From the NCBI GenBank assembly GCA_035534695.1, contig DATLRN010000005.1, forward strand, positions 78,179 through 142,178: a stretch of DNA of 64,000 nt. The letters run 5' to 3'. This DNA comes from Bog-877 sp035534695. Lineage in GTDB: Bacteria; Chloroflexota; Dormibacteria; Aeolococcales; Bog-877. The translations under genes were made by a program, and so were the position numbers. The notes under the pieces are model-generated. The model searched no databases. It worked only from the letters and a program-made list of their open reading frames with translations, and was not told where the DNA came from. Below are positions 54,684 to 63,448 of this stretch, one piece after another (the stretch's first letter is position 1; every line of letters begins with the position of its first letter).

Positions 54684-55733
54684 TCAAGCGATCGTGACCG
54701 ATGGATCTAAGAACACGTCTTGGACGGCGTGGAGCAATTCCACACCTTCGGCCATGGGGCGCTCGAAGGACTTGCGGCCGACGATGAGTCCGACCCCGCC
54801 GGCACGCTTGTTGATGACGGCGCTCCGCACCGCGTGGACAAGGTCGTCTGCTCCCGTGGAGGCGCCGCCGGAGTTGATAAGCCCGACACGCCCCATGTAG
54901 CAGTTGGCGACCTGCCAACGGGTGAGATCGATGGGGTGGTCGGTGGTCAGCTCGTCGTAAACCAGAGGGTCGGTCTTGCCGAAGCCCAGCGCCCGGAAGC
55001 CGTCATTGGTCTCCGGCTGCTTCTGCTTGATGATATCGGCTTCAATCGTGACCCCCAGGTGGTTGGCCTGCCCCGTCAAATCGGCCGCTACCTCGTAGTC
55101 GACCCCGTCCTTGTGGAAGGCAGGGTTGCGGAGGTAGCACCACAAGACCGTGAACAGGCCCAGGCGGTGCGCCTCGGCGAAGGTAGCGCTCACTTCGACC
55201 AGCTCTCGATCAGCGCCCTCCGATCCGAAGTAGATGGTGGCTCCCACACCTACTGCCCCGAGGTCGAACGCCTGAGCCACCGATGCGAACCGAACCTGCT
55301 CGTAATGGTTGGGGTAGGTGAGGAGCTCGTTGTGGTTGAACTTCATGATGAACGGGATCCGATGGGCGTAGCGCCGGGCCACCATGCCGAGCACTCCCAA
55401 GGTGGTGGCGATGGCGCTGCAGCCACCCTCCACGGCCAGCTGGCACAAATTGGCCGGGTCGAAGTAGGCCGGATTCCGAGCAAAGCTGGCCCCAGCCGAG
55501 TGCTCAATCCCCTGATCGACGGGCAGGATGGACAGGTAGCCGGTACCACTGAGCCGCCCATGATCACGGACCTGGGCCAGGTTGCGGAGTACGGGAACCG
55601 GGCGGTCGCTCGGGACGACCACCCGATCAATGTAGTCGGGGCCGGGTAGGCTGAGCGCCTCTTTGGCAATGCCTTTGCAGGTGTGGCCCAGGAGGTATTC
55701 CGCTTCCTTGCCCAGTTGCTGCTGGATGTCCAT
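54684..55733 (-). CDS. Class I fructose-bisphosphate aldolase, DhnA/archaeal type
   Basis: ATG 55733 with AAGGAG upstream gives 349 residues; the longer frame is spurious. LSILPVDQGIEHSAGASFAR, FIMKFNHNELLTYPN, VGVGATIYFGSEGADREL and GGVGLIVGRKSFERPMAEGV follow the FbaB/DhnA family, whose Schiff-base Lys lies in strand 6-7. The insert with IIKQKQPETNDGFRALGFGK is the longer bacterial version. It splits fructose-1,6-bisphosphate without metal. It is downstream of a GH15 enzyme in a sugar-use region. Confidence 0.9.
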   Translation of the reverse strand: MDIQQQLGKEAEYLLGHTCKGIAKEALSLPGPDYIDRVVVPSDRPVPVLRNLAQVRDHGRLSGTGYLSILPVDQGIEHSAGASFARNPAYFDPANLCQLAVEGGCSAIATTLGVLGMVARRYAHRIPFIMKFNHNELLTYPNHYEQVRFASVAQAFDLGAVGVGATIYFGSEGADRELVEVSATFAEAHRLGLFTVLWCYLRNPAFHKDGVDYEVAADLTGQANHLGVTIEADIIKQKQPETNDGFRALGFGKTDPLVYDELTTDHPIDLTRWQVANCYMGRVGLINSGGASTGADDLVHAVRSAVINKRAGGVGLIVGRKSFERPMAEGVELLHAVQDVFLDPSVTIA

Positions 55734-56010
55734 TTCGTGCTCCTTACCTCTCGTTGCACCTCGGCCGTCCCGTTCGGACCGCGGCGCCGGTCTCGGCGGC
55801 CCAACCGTGGCCCCCCCCGAGGCGCTTTCTGCCAGGCTGACCCCCTCCCCCGACCATCCGTCGCAGCGCTTGCCGGTGCGCCATGTGAGCGTAGCGAGTA
55901 GGCTCCCGCAGGTGCTAAGGCAGTTGGATTGAGGCCAGACCCGGGCCCCGCTGGCGACCCCGCCCAAGAATCTGAGCGGGCTCGCGCAACACTGCTCCCG
56001 ACGCCCCACG
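55734..56010. other. Leader region of the aldolase gene
   Basis: About 280 bases with no supported gene apart from the short ORF ending at 56011. The long open frame up to 56033 has Cys/Arg/Ser-rich content and no conserved start. No clear promoter or terminator was seen. Confidence 0.35.
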
Positions 56011-56079
56011 TCAACGGTGGAGCAACTTGGCAAGCACCTCTGCCTCGCTGATCTCAGGCTGCTTCGCTACTTTGCTCAC
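56011..56079 (-). CDS. 22-residue ORF coupled to the GH15 stop codon
   Basis: GTG 56079 overlaps the GH15 stop by the GTGA pattern used throughout this genome. It encodes SKVAKQPEISEAEVLAKLLH and one more residue, a short amphipathic sequence. It may be a true micro-protein, or the head of a lost gene. No family is recognisable. Confidence 0.35.
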   Translation of the reverse strand: MSKVAKQPEISEAEVLAKLLHR

Positions 56080-57860
56080 CGTCCCGCCTGGACTTCGGCA
56101 AGCTGAGTTGACGACTCAAGCAGGAGTGCGTGGACGAAGGCCTGGGGGATGTTGCCGCGCAACTGACGTTGGCCCACGTCGAACTCCTCGGTGAAAAGCC
56201 CGGGAGGCCCGCAGGCGTCCCGGTTGCGTTGGAACCAGGCCATGGCCTCGGTACCTCGGCCTTGCTGATGGGTGGCTAGGGCCAGGAGGAAGCCACAGAG
56301 CACGAATGCTCCCTCGGCGTCCTCCAGCGGGCGCTCGTCCTGGCGAAAGCGGTAGACGTAGCCGTCCTGGGTCAGCTCTGCTTCCACGGCGGCCAGCGTG
56401 TTCTGGCTCCTCGAGTCCTCGGCTGGCAGAGCTCCGCGGATAGCCGGGAGCAACAGGGCAGCGTCCACCCGGGGATCCCCGGGAGAACGCTGCCAGCGGC
56501 CGCTCGGGTGCACGCAGTCGGCGCCTGCGTCGGCCAGGATGGTGTCGGCCAAAGAACTCCACTTTCCCGCCTGGGGCGCGGGGGCCTGAGCTGCCATGGC
56601 GCGAAGGCCCGCGACGCACATGAGGCGGGAGTGGGCCCAGTGCTGGTTGTCGATCTCCCAGATGCCAGCGTCTGCTTCTCCCCAGCGCGCCTCGATAGCA
56701 TTCACTGCGATTTCGGTTGCCCGCCAGTGGTCGCTGCCCAGGTGGTCGTGGCGAGCGGCGGCGGCGAAGAGCAGCAGAGCTTCGCCCAAGGAGTCGAGCT
56801 GAAACTGGCGGTTCACCCAGTTGCCTACTCTGTCTGCCCCGCCGGGATACCCAGCCAGGTGGCTGAGATGGCGCTCGTCCGGAACGGGTCCGCCGTCGAC
56901 CCGATAGGCCGGCTTCAACTGGGGCCCGTCGGCGAGGATCCGCTCCGAGATAAAGGTAACGGCGTCGTCGAGGAGAGGATGGGGCTGGGTCACAGCTACC
57001 GCCTGACCCGCGTAGCACTGGTCGCGGATCCAGGCGTATCGGTAGTCATAGTTGCGTCCTGCCGCAGCCCGCTCCGGGAGTGACGTGGTAGCGGCCGCGA
57101 CCATGCCGCCGCCGGCGCTGGTAAGGCCGCGTAACACCGAGTACGCATGTCGGGCATCCCGCACCGCCAGGCTCTCCCCGAGCTCGGGGACCGATCGGGC
57201 CCACGAGGCCGTCGTAGCCTCCCACGCTGGTCCCGGCTCGACCGGCCGGTCGGGAAATGGCCGCTCCGAGATCTCCAGGACGAGGTCGTGGTGGGCGCCC
57301 TCCGCCAAGTCCAGCTCGGCCACGAGAGGTCCGCCTCTGACGTGCCGAGCCGCGCCCCCGCCGGACCAGCGAAGGTGCAGGGAGCCACTCCTGGCGGTCC
57401 ACGTTCCGTCGTGGCACTTGAGATCATCCATGACTTGGCGACCGAACTCGTGCCTGGCATTGAGCATCAAACGCACGCGGGCTGCCCCGGCCACCGCGAC
57501 GATCCGCCGCAATACCACGGCCGTGTGCGGATCACCTGGGAAGGCCAGTGCCTCGCGGCACTCGATTATCCCGGTCGTGGTCACCCAGCGGTCATGCCAA
57601 ATGAGCGAGCCGGGCTCGTAGTACCCGCCCCAGACGAAACGGTCTTCCAGCGGCGTCACTGCGTAGAGCCCATCGCCGCCGATCAGGGTCGAGAACACAG
57701 CGTCGGAGTCCCAGCGGGGGACGCACATCCAGGCGAAGTCCCCCCCGGGCCCGACCAGGATGCCCCGCTCCCCGTCCGCTAGAAGCGCGTACTCGCGGAG
57801 CACGCGCGGGGGGAAGGTGGCGGCGACGGTCCGGGCGCCGTCGAGCTTCCGGCTCGTCAC
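56076..57860 (-). CDS. GH15 family glycoside hydrolase (glucoamylase/trehalase type)
   Basis: GTG 57860 overlaps the SDR stop and gives 594 residues. The N-terminal domain starts REYALLADGERGILVGPGGD with MCVPRWDSDAVFSTLIGGDG; the catalytic (alpha/alpha)6 barrel has RNYDYRYAWIRDQCYAG, NRQFQLDSLGEALLLFAAAA, the general-acid site DAGIWEIDNQHWAHSRLMC and EGAFVLCGFLLALATHQQ. GH15 enzymes release glucose from alpha-glucans or trehalose. It is intact, unlike the copy at 51029. No signal peptide, so cytosolic. Confidence 0.88.
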   Translation of the reverse strand: MTSRKLDGARTVAATFPPRVLREYALLADGERGILVGPGGDFAWMCVPRWDSDAVFSTLIGGDGLYAVTPLEDRFVWGGYYEPGSLIWHDRWVTTTGIIECREALAFPGDPHTAVVLRRIVAVAGAARVRLMLNARHEFGRQVMDDLKCHDGTWTARSGSLHLRWSGGGAARHVRGGPLVAELDLAEGAHHDLVLEISERPFPDRPVEPGPAWEATTASWARSVPELGESLAVRDARHAYSVLRGLTSAGGGMVAAATTSLPERAAAGRNYDYRYAWIRDQCYAGQAVAVTQPHPLLDDAVTFISERILADGPQLKPAYRVDGGPVPDERHLSHLAGYPGGADRVGNWVNRQFQLDSLGEALLLFAAAARHDHLGSDHWRATEIAVNAIEARWGEADAGIWEIDNQHWAHSRLMCVAGLRAMAAQAPAPQAGKWSSLADTILADAGADCVHPSGRWQRSPGDPRVDAALLLPAIRGALPAEDSRSQNTLAAVEAELTQDGYVYRFRQDERPLEDAEGAFVLCGFLLALATHQQGRGTEAMAWFQRNRDACGPPGLFTEEFDVGQRQLRGNIPQAFVHALLLESSTQLAEVQAGR

Positions 57861-58675
57861 ACGAGCTTGGGGTAAAGGGACATCCCGCCGTCGACCACGA
57901 TGGTGGCGCCGGTGACATAGTCGGCCTCGGCGCTGGCCGCCCACACCACTGCTGCGACCTGGGAGAGCTGTCCCATGTGCCCCAGAGGTATCTCGGACTC
58001 CACGGCATGCTTGGCCTCAGGGTCATCGAGCACGAAGTTGTTGATAGGGGTGAGGATGGCGCCCGGTGCGATGTTGACCAGACGGATCCCCTTCCCGGCC
58101 AGCTCGCGGGCCGCAGTCTGCATCAAGAGCTTGAGCCCTCCTTTGCTGGCACAGTAGTGAGCGAAACCGGGCCAGGGAATGAACTCGTGCACGCTCGAGA
58201 TGTTGATGATGGCTCCGCCCCCACCCCGAGCCATGACCTGACCGGCCTCCCGCAGACAGAGGAACATTCCGGTCAGGTTGGTCCGGATGACGGAGTTCCA
58301 CAGCTTGAGGGACATCTCCAGCACCGGTGCCTGCTTCTCGATTCCGGCACTGTTGACCAGCAGATCCAGACCCCCGAAGGTGTCCGTGGCCTTGGCGACC
58401 ATAGCCCTCACCTGCTCCTCCTCGCCCACGTCGGCTTGGAAAGCGAAGGCCCTGCCGCCGGCATGCTCCACCTCCTTCGCCACCTGGTCGGCGTCGCCAG
58501 ATTCTCTATCCGAGTAGTAGTTGACGCAGACACTGGCCCCCTCCTGGCCCAAGCGGAGCACTGTGGCCTTGCCGATCCAGCTCGAGCCTCCAGTCACGAT
58601 CGCCTTACGTCCCGCCAGCAACGTGGTCTCTACCTCCTCAGTTTCTGGCCCAGCTGGTTTGCGCATCGAGGGCAT
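57857..58675 (-). CDS. Short-chain dehydrogenase, glucose 1-dehydrogenase-like
   Basis: This protein of about 272 residues has the Rossmann start KAIVTGGSSWIGKATVLRLG, NSAGIEKQ, the Ser in INISSVHEFIPWPG and HYCASKGGLKLL as the YXXXK site; GATIVVDGGMSLYP ends it. The Gly of TGGSSGIG is Trp here (SSWIG), an unusual change in the dinucleotide loop. Glucose dehydrogenase is suggested by similarity and by the coupled GH15, but not proven. The ATG shares one base with the NDH-2 stop (TGATG). Confidence 0.83.
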   Translation of the reverse strand: MPSMRKPAGPETEEVETTLLAGRKAIVTGGSSWIGKATVLRLGQEGASVCVNYYSDRESGDADQVAKEVEHAGGRAFAFQADVGEEEQVRAMVAKATDTFGGLDLLVNSAGIEKQAPVLEMSLKLWNSVIRTNLTGMFLCLREAGQVMARGGGGAIINISSVHEFIPWPGFAHYCASKGGLKLLMQTAARELAGKGIRLVNIAPGAILTPINNFVLDDPEAKHAVESEIPLGHMGQLSQVAAVVWAASAEADYVTGATIVVDGGMSLYPKLV

Positions 58676-60246
58676 CAGTCCTCGGTACTGGACTTGTCAC
58701 CGGTGAGCTTGTGGCGCCACCGGAGGCGTCGCTTCCGGCGGATCTCGCTGCCTGTCTCCATTTCGGGCTTGGGCCGACGTCCTGGGTAATCCTGGGACCA
58801 CCAGGCGAGCGCCGCCACCCGGCCCCAGCGGTCCGCGTTAGCCACGTTCACCGACGGCAAGTCCGCTCTCATTGGCGGTGCGGGGACCGATGCGTTGGCC
58901 GGCTCGGCGCCGGGCCGAGTGATCTGCGACCCCGCTGCCTGGCGCGGGGTTGGCCCAGTGATTAGCCGGACGGGACGGTCCGCGAAGACGAAGCCTGATA
59001 CCCAGCTAAGCGCGACTGTCGCCTTGACCTGCAGTCCGCTGGTCCGGGCGATGTGCACCCCCAGCCAGGCGAGCCAACCGGGAAGGCCGCTCAGGTGCAC
59101 CTTGCCGATCTGGGCGACAGCGTCACCTCGCCCGAGGACCGCCATCGTCCCCAGATCACGGTAGCGAAAAGTAGTCGCCACTCCGCCTTGCGAAAGGGCC
59201 AGGACTGACCGCGCCGCATGGCGCCCCGACTGGATGGCCACAGGAGACAGCATCGGCAGGGCTCCCTGGCGTCCGGGAATCTCAGCCGTGTCACCAACCA
59301 CAAAGACCTCCGGATGGCGCTCGACTTGGAGGGTGGGGCCGACAATGACCCGCCCGTGCGACCCGGCGGCCGGGAAGCAGCCCGCCAGGGGGTTGGCCCG
59401 CACGCCCGCGGCCCAGACCACGGTGGCCGCCGCAATGCACCGGCCGTCCTTGAGGACAATGCCTTGCTCGTCGACATCGACGACCAGGGCGTTGGACTCG
59501 ATCCGCACCCCCCGGGCACGAAGAGCCCGGCAAGCCTTGTCCTGCAGGTCGGGGGCGAAGGAGGTCAACGGGGAACTCGAGCCCTCGATCAAGAAAATGG
59601 TGCACTCCTGGCTCGAGATCGTCCGAAAGTCACGGCCCACCATCTGAGCCACGAGGACTGAGAGGGCAGCCGAGAACTCCACACCCGTCGGGCCGCCGCC
59701 GACCACGGCAAAGGTGAGCTGGCGGGCCCGTTCTCTCGGATCGGTGGTACAGCTGGCGGCCTCGAAACAGGACAGGATCTGATTCTTCAAACCCTGGGCC
59801 CCGCCTAAGTCCTTGAGTCCAAAGCTGCGGGCGGCGATGTCGGCATTGTTGAAGAAGTCGTTGACGGCCCCCGCAGCCAGGATGAGGTAGTCGTAGCTGA
59901 TAGGCCCCCGGTCACTCCCTACTTGTTGCAGGCTGAAATTGACCCCGCTCACCTCAGTCAGGCGGAACTCCACGTTACGGAGGCCGCGGATCAGGGCCCG
60001 GATCGGCTGGGCGGCGCCGGTGGGCTCGAGCAAGGCCGTGGCCACCTGGTAGAGGAACGGGGTGAAGACGTGGTAGTCGTGCCGATCCAAAAGGGTCACG
60101 TCGACCTCTGGCGCTTGGCGATGCCGGTCAGCCAGGGCCTTGGCCGCAGCCAGCCCGGCGAAGCCGGCACCCACGATGACGACGTGCGGGGTTTCAGCAC
60201 GATGGGCCGCGGCAGGGGTCGCAATCATGTCTGCGGAAGTGGTCAC
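58675..60246 (-). CDS. ndh: Type II NADH:quinone dehydrogenase with extended C-terminus
   Basis: GTG 60246 lies two bases after the Mo/cytochrome gene and gives 523 residues; the longer frame is spurious. FAD motif HVVIVGAGFAGLAAAKAL, DRHDYHVFTPFLYQVATALL (quinone-site signature), NAD motif AVVGGGPTGVEFSAALSVL and FVVGDTAEIPG identify NDH-2. The family normally ends after LPGWLAWLGVHI; here about 110 more residues follow, basic and Pro-rich (PRQAAGSQITRPGAEP). It oxidises NADH and reduces quinone without pumping protons. Confidence 0.9.
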   Translation of the reverse strand: MTTSADMIATPAAAHRAETPHVVIVGAGFAGLAAAKALADRHRQAPEVDVTLLDRHDYHVFTPFLYQVATALLEPTGAAQPIRALIRGLRNVEFRLTEVSGVNFSLQQVGSDRGPISYDYLILAAGAVNDFFNNADIAARSFGLKDLGGAQGLKNQILSCFEAASCTTDPRERARQLTFAVVGGGPTGVEFSAALSVLVAQMVGRDFRTISSQECTIFLIEGSSSPLTSFAPDLQDKACRALRARGVRIESNALVVDVDEQGIVLKDGRCIAAATVVWAAGVRANPLAGCFPAAGSHGRVIVGPTLQVERHPEVFVVGDTAEIPGRQGALPMLSPVAIQSGRHAARSVLALSQGGVATTFRYRDLGTMAVLGRGDAVAQIGKVHLSGLPGWLAWLGVHIARTSGLQVKATVALSWVSGFVFADRPVRLITGPTPRQAAGSQITRPGAEPANASVPAPPMRADLPSVNVANADRWGRVAALAWWSQDYPGRRPKPEMETGSEIRRKRRLRWRHKLTGDKSSTED

Positions 60247-60248
60247 AG

Positions 60249-61775
60249 CTATATCCCCGCCGCGTTGGCGTAGTACTGCTGGTCCTCGCGCCAGCCGCCC
60301 TGGCCCTGGCCGATGGCATCGACGTCCGCCACCAGCTCGATAGCCTTGATCCACTTCACCATCTTGAACCCCAGCTGGGTCTCGATTCGCAGGCGGACTG
60401 GCGCGCCATGTTCTATTGGCAACGGCTGACCGTTCATCTCCGTTGCCAGGATGGTCTGGGGCCGGTTGGCCAGGAACAGAGGGATGGTGCCGTAGAAGTA
60501 GCCGTCGCGGCCTTCGTTTTCCGTTATGGCCTTGTCGTCGAAGGCATAGAAGGCGACGTGGTGGGCCTCGGCCTTCACCCCCACCGCGTCCAGCAGCTTG
60601 GCCAGCGGCAACCCTGCCCATTGGGCGATGGCCGACCAGCCCTGGATGCAGTTGTGCTTGGCGATGTAGGACTCGTGGCCCAAGGCCCGTAATTCATCAA
60701 GCGAGAAAGTCATCGGCCGCTCAACCAGCCCACCGACTTCCAAGCGAAAGTCGGCGAAGTCGCCCGCCACCAGCTCGGCATAGTCATCGCTCGGCGGGGG
60801 ATAGCCGTTGACCCGGTGATACGGAGAGACGTCCGACCAACTGTAGTGCTGCCGGGATGTGAGTGCTTTGGACAACACCCGCTCGAGTGGGTTGACCATG
60901 AGTCCCAGCAGGTGCTGTGTGCGGCGCCGGAACCTTAGCGAGAACCAGGTGGCAAAAGCGCTGATCAGGAGGACACCGAACAGCCCAGCGAGCCCGATCC
61001 CAAGTGCTTCTGCCTGCCCCTGATAAGGGGCCGACTCGACATGTCCGAGCACCATAACTGTCCACAGGTTTGGCAAGCCATTGATAATGACCATGATGGT
61101 GTGCACTACGATGAACCCGACGAATGCGCACATCCCCAGAAAGTGCAGGCTACGAGCCCGCTGGCGGCCCCCAAAAAGCCTGGTGTACCAAGGAAACCGC
61201 GCCAGGATCGCGGGCGACATGGCCGCCCCGGTAAGTAACAAGAGAGGGGCTAGGAGGAATACTACGAAGAAGTAGGAGAGTAGCTGCACAGCGTTGAAAG
61301 GAAGGCCGGGGAGCTTAGGCGGCAAGTGGAACATCAAGTAGTACCCCACCGCCCCCACCGCGTCGGGGAAGACTGCCCAGTTGGTGGGCACCATGGTTCG
61401 GTACCAGCCGGTCACGAACAGCATGATTATGTAGGCGATCCCATTGGCCACCCAGAACTCCAGTGTCATGAAGTGCCAGTGCCGGCCGAGGCCCAGGTTC
61501 TTACGGCCCGGCAGGGCGATCACCGGATTCCAAGAATCCTCCTCGTCAAACGATGACCAGGGATGTGCAGAGTCCGCCGAGTACACCCGCTTGGTCAGTC
61601 GGAGCCACTCCTTGCCCGGAGGGCAGTCGTCAGAGAGGTGGAACTTCGGGAATGCTGAGAGGATTTCCAGTCCGGACCGGACCATGAACAGCATGAAGAG
61701 GATATTGGCAAAGTGGGTGATGACGATCCAAATCGGGAAAACCTTGTAGTTGACTGCCAGTATCGCTAACATCAT
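60249..61775 (-). CDS. Molybdopterin oxidoreductase fused to cytochrome b561-like membrane domain (copy 2)
   Basis: This 508-residue protein parallels copy 1 at 38440-40236: IVITHFANILFMLFMVRSG, RHWHFMTLEFWVANGIAYI, ARSLHFLGMCAFVGFIVVHT and the Mo domain with ligand Cys in NCIQGWSAIAQWAGLPL near residue 375, ending HGAPVRLRIETQLGFKMVKW. It lacks the first 80 or so residues of copy 1. ATG 61775 has no strong Shine-Dalgarno. It heads the leftward unit with NDH-2, SDR and GH15. Substrate unknown. Confidence 0.86.
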   Translation of the reverse strand: MMLAILAVNYKVFPIWIVITHFANILFMLFMVRSGLEILSAFPKFHLSDDCPPGKEWLRLTKRVYSADSAHPWSSFDEEDSWNPVIALPGRKNLGLGRHWHFMTLEFWVANGIAYIIMLFVTGWYRTMVPTNWAVFPDAVGAVGYYLMFHLPPKLPGLPFNAVQLLSYFFVVFLLAPLLLLTGAAMSPAILARFPWYTRLFGGRQRARSLHFLGMCAFVGFIVVHTIMVIINGLPNLWTVMVLGHVESAPYQGQAEALGIGLAGLFGVLLISAFATWFSLRFRRRTQHLLGLMVNPLERVLSKALTSRQHYSWSDVSPYHRVNGYPPPSDDYAELVAGDFADFRLEVGGLVERPMTFSLDELRALGHESYIAKHNCIQGWSAIAQWAGLPLAKLLDAVGVKAEAHHVAFYAFDDKAITENEGRDGYFYGTIPLFLANRPQTILATEMNGQPLPIEHGAPVRLRIETQLGFKMVKWIKAIELVADVDAIGQGQGGWREDQQYYANAAGI

Positions 61776-62439
61776 GGATGAGTTTGTGAGATCATGCCGC
61801 CATCCGGCTAGCCGAGTGTTCGGCTAAGTGTCGGGAGCAGCACCACCCTGGCGGACCCGCCGTGATCAGTCATCGGCGAGTACGCAGAGATCGATTGTCC
61901 ACGGCGTCGCTACGTACGACTTCGCTGCCAATCACGTACTGGGCTGTGTCGGCCATGAAACTGCCTCCCACCTCTCTACCATTATATCCGTGTCACTTTC
62001 GCAGCGAGAGCTACCGACGTATTGCGCGGCTGCAACGGCACCAGACCAGATGATGCGGGGCAGACTACGATCGGACGCGGCAGGGCTACTTGCGGCGACC
62101 GTCACTCGATTGCCTCCATGACAGCTGGGCCGCACCATACCAGCCGACCTACGCTCTGGCGACGTGGGCGTGCTCTACAGGAACACCCGGGTATCAAATC
62201 AGCCACGATAAGCGGGTGTCGGTTCGCTACCGCACTGAGGTTGAGCCGTCCGACATCCGCTCACAGGAGATGACCGGCAAGTCGTTCGCAGTAGTGGTCA
62301 ACGGCACGGAGAACCGGACCGGAACGCCTGACAATCCGCCGCTCTGAACCTCGCGCACGCCGACACCGTCGTTTCGTTAGTCGAACCGAATGACCGGGGC
62401 AAGGCCAAGAGATCGACCCCCAGCTCGACGTCAAGCCCT
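61776..62439. other. Gene-poor stretch of 660 bases
   Basis: Several short open frames exist on both strands, the longest about 97 codons, but none has conserved sequence, a good ribosome binding site or typical composition. Local GC is lower than in the genes (for example ATTATATC near 61980). It borders the duplicated segment at 62440 and may be eroded DNA. Confidence 0.45.
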
Positions 62440-62755
62440 TCCCGGCCAGCCACACGTCACGCGTTCCTTCAGACCGATCGTTCGGCCCACGACCCGAGCC
62501 GTCGGCTCAGTGAAGCCTCGGTCCGCCTTCTCCGGCGAAGTTACGCGGAGTGATCGCTGGCGACCGGCAGCAAGTCTCGCACCTCATCCTTGGTCAGGTT
62601 GAGATAAATGCCGTTGTCGACACCTGTCACCGCACTGATCGGAATGGTGATCCTCTTCTCGCCCCACAGGTGGCCTGCGTCGATGAGAACCTCTGTCACC
62701 TGGTGATGGCTGCCGTCGATCACCAGACCTTCCAGCCGCCCTATAGTCCCGTCGG
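62440..62755. repeat. Segmental duplicate of 44204-44545
   Basis: This copy includes the intact gene end and its downstream flank. Relative to the other copy about 25-30 bases are missing in the non-coding part. The direction is the same. Confidence 0.75.
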
Positions 62756-63167
62756 AGGCGTGCACGTGATCGCCGCGACGCACCTCCACCTCACCCGGGG
62801 GTACACGGTCGGAGGTGATCGCCTGAGGACCGGGGCCCATGATTCCCATGCCCATGCCGCCCATGCGGAATCCGAATTCTTGGCCAAAGCCCCACTGTCC
62901 ACCAGCTCCGGGCACGCACTGAATCTCATCCGCTGCCTCGAGCGCGTCGAACTCTGAAATGTCACAGCGCAAGGCGACCTGTGGTGCTGACGATTTGACG
63001 AAATCGATCGGGACCAATCGTCCCATCCCCGGTCCATGCTTCGGCTCGACAACGAGATGCGTGACCTTGCGATCGGCGGGATCAACCACGATGCGCCTCA
63101 GGTCCCCGCAGATTCCATCGATGCACACGACTTCGGCGCCAATGATGAACTCCGTGGTCTCGCTCAA
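62541..63167 (-). CDS. Protein with two PRC-barrel domains
   Basis: TTG 63167 with GAGAGG upstream gives 208 residues. Domain 1 reads IIGAEVVCIDGICGDLRRIV and THLVVEPKHG; domain 2 reads HASDGTIGRLEGLVIDGSHH and ISAVTGVDNGIYLNLTKDEV. Between them lies a Gly/Met-rich stretch (FRMGGMGMGIMGPGPQ). PRC-barrels bind RNA or protein partners. Function unknown. It is the parent of the truncated copy at 44254. Confidence 0.8.
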   Translation of the reverse strand: MSETTEFIIGAEVVCIDGICGDLRRIVVDPADRKVTHLVVEPKHGPGMGRLVPIDFVKSSAPQVALRCDISEFDALEAADEIQCVPGAGGQWGFGQEFGFRMGGMGMGIMGPGPQAITSDRVPPGEVEVRRGDHVHASDGTIGRLEGLVIDGSHHQVTEVLIDAGHLWGEKRITIPISAVTGVDNGIYLNLTKDEVRDLLPVASDHSA

Positions 63168-63448
63168 AACGTGGCCTCTCGACTCTTCGCGATTTTGTAC
63201 CCTGGACCGTCCAGAGTTCCATCCCGCGGCATCAGATCAGCCCGCGGTGGCGGGCGCCGGACCGGCCGAGTGGCTCCCCACTCAGCTGGCGGTAGCGTAC
63301 CCACGCTGACTCTCTCGCATGAGACTACCCCAGATGCGCGGACGTCAGTCCGCTGCCGTACTGAACCGGGTGAGACGGTCGGGCGCGGCCCTGACACGTT
63401 GGGGTGCGCGCGGAACCTGCACCAGCGAAAGCGGATGGATCGCTAGGG
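63168..63448. other. Intergenic region, nothing recognised
   Basis: Short open frames on both strands but none with family-like sequence. The region presumably carries the PRC-protein promoter. Confidence 0.4.

Noticed and set aside
60247..60621. N-terminal extension of NDH-2
   Set aside because: It overlaps the Mo/cytochrome gene on the same strand in another frame and is Arg/Gly/Pro-rich; GTG 60246 fits the family start.
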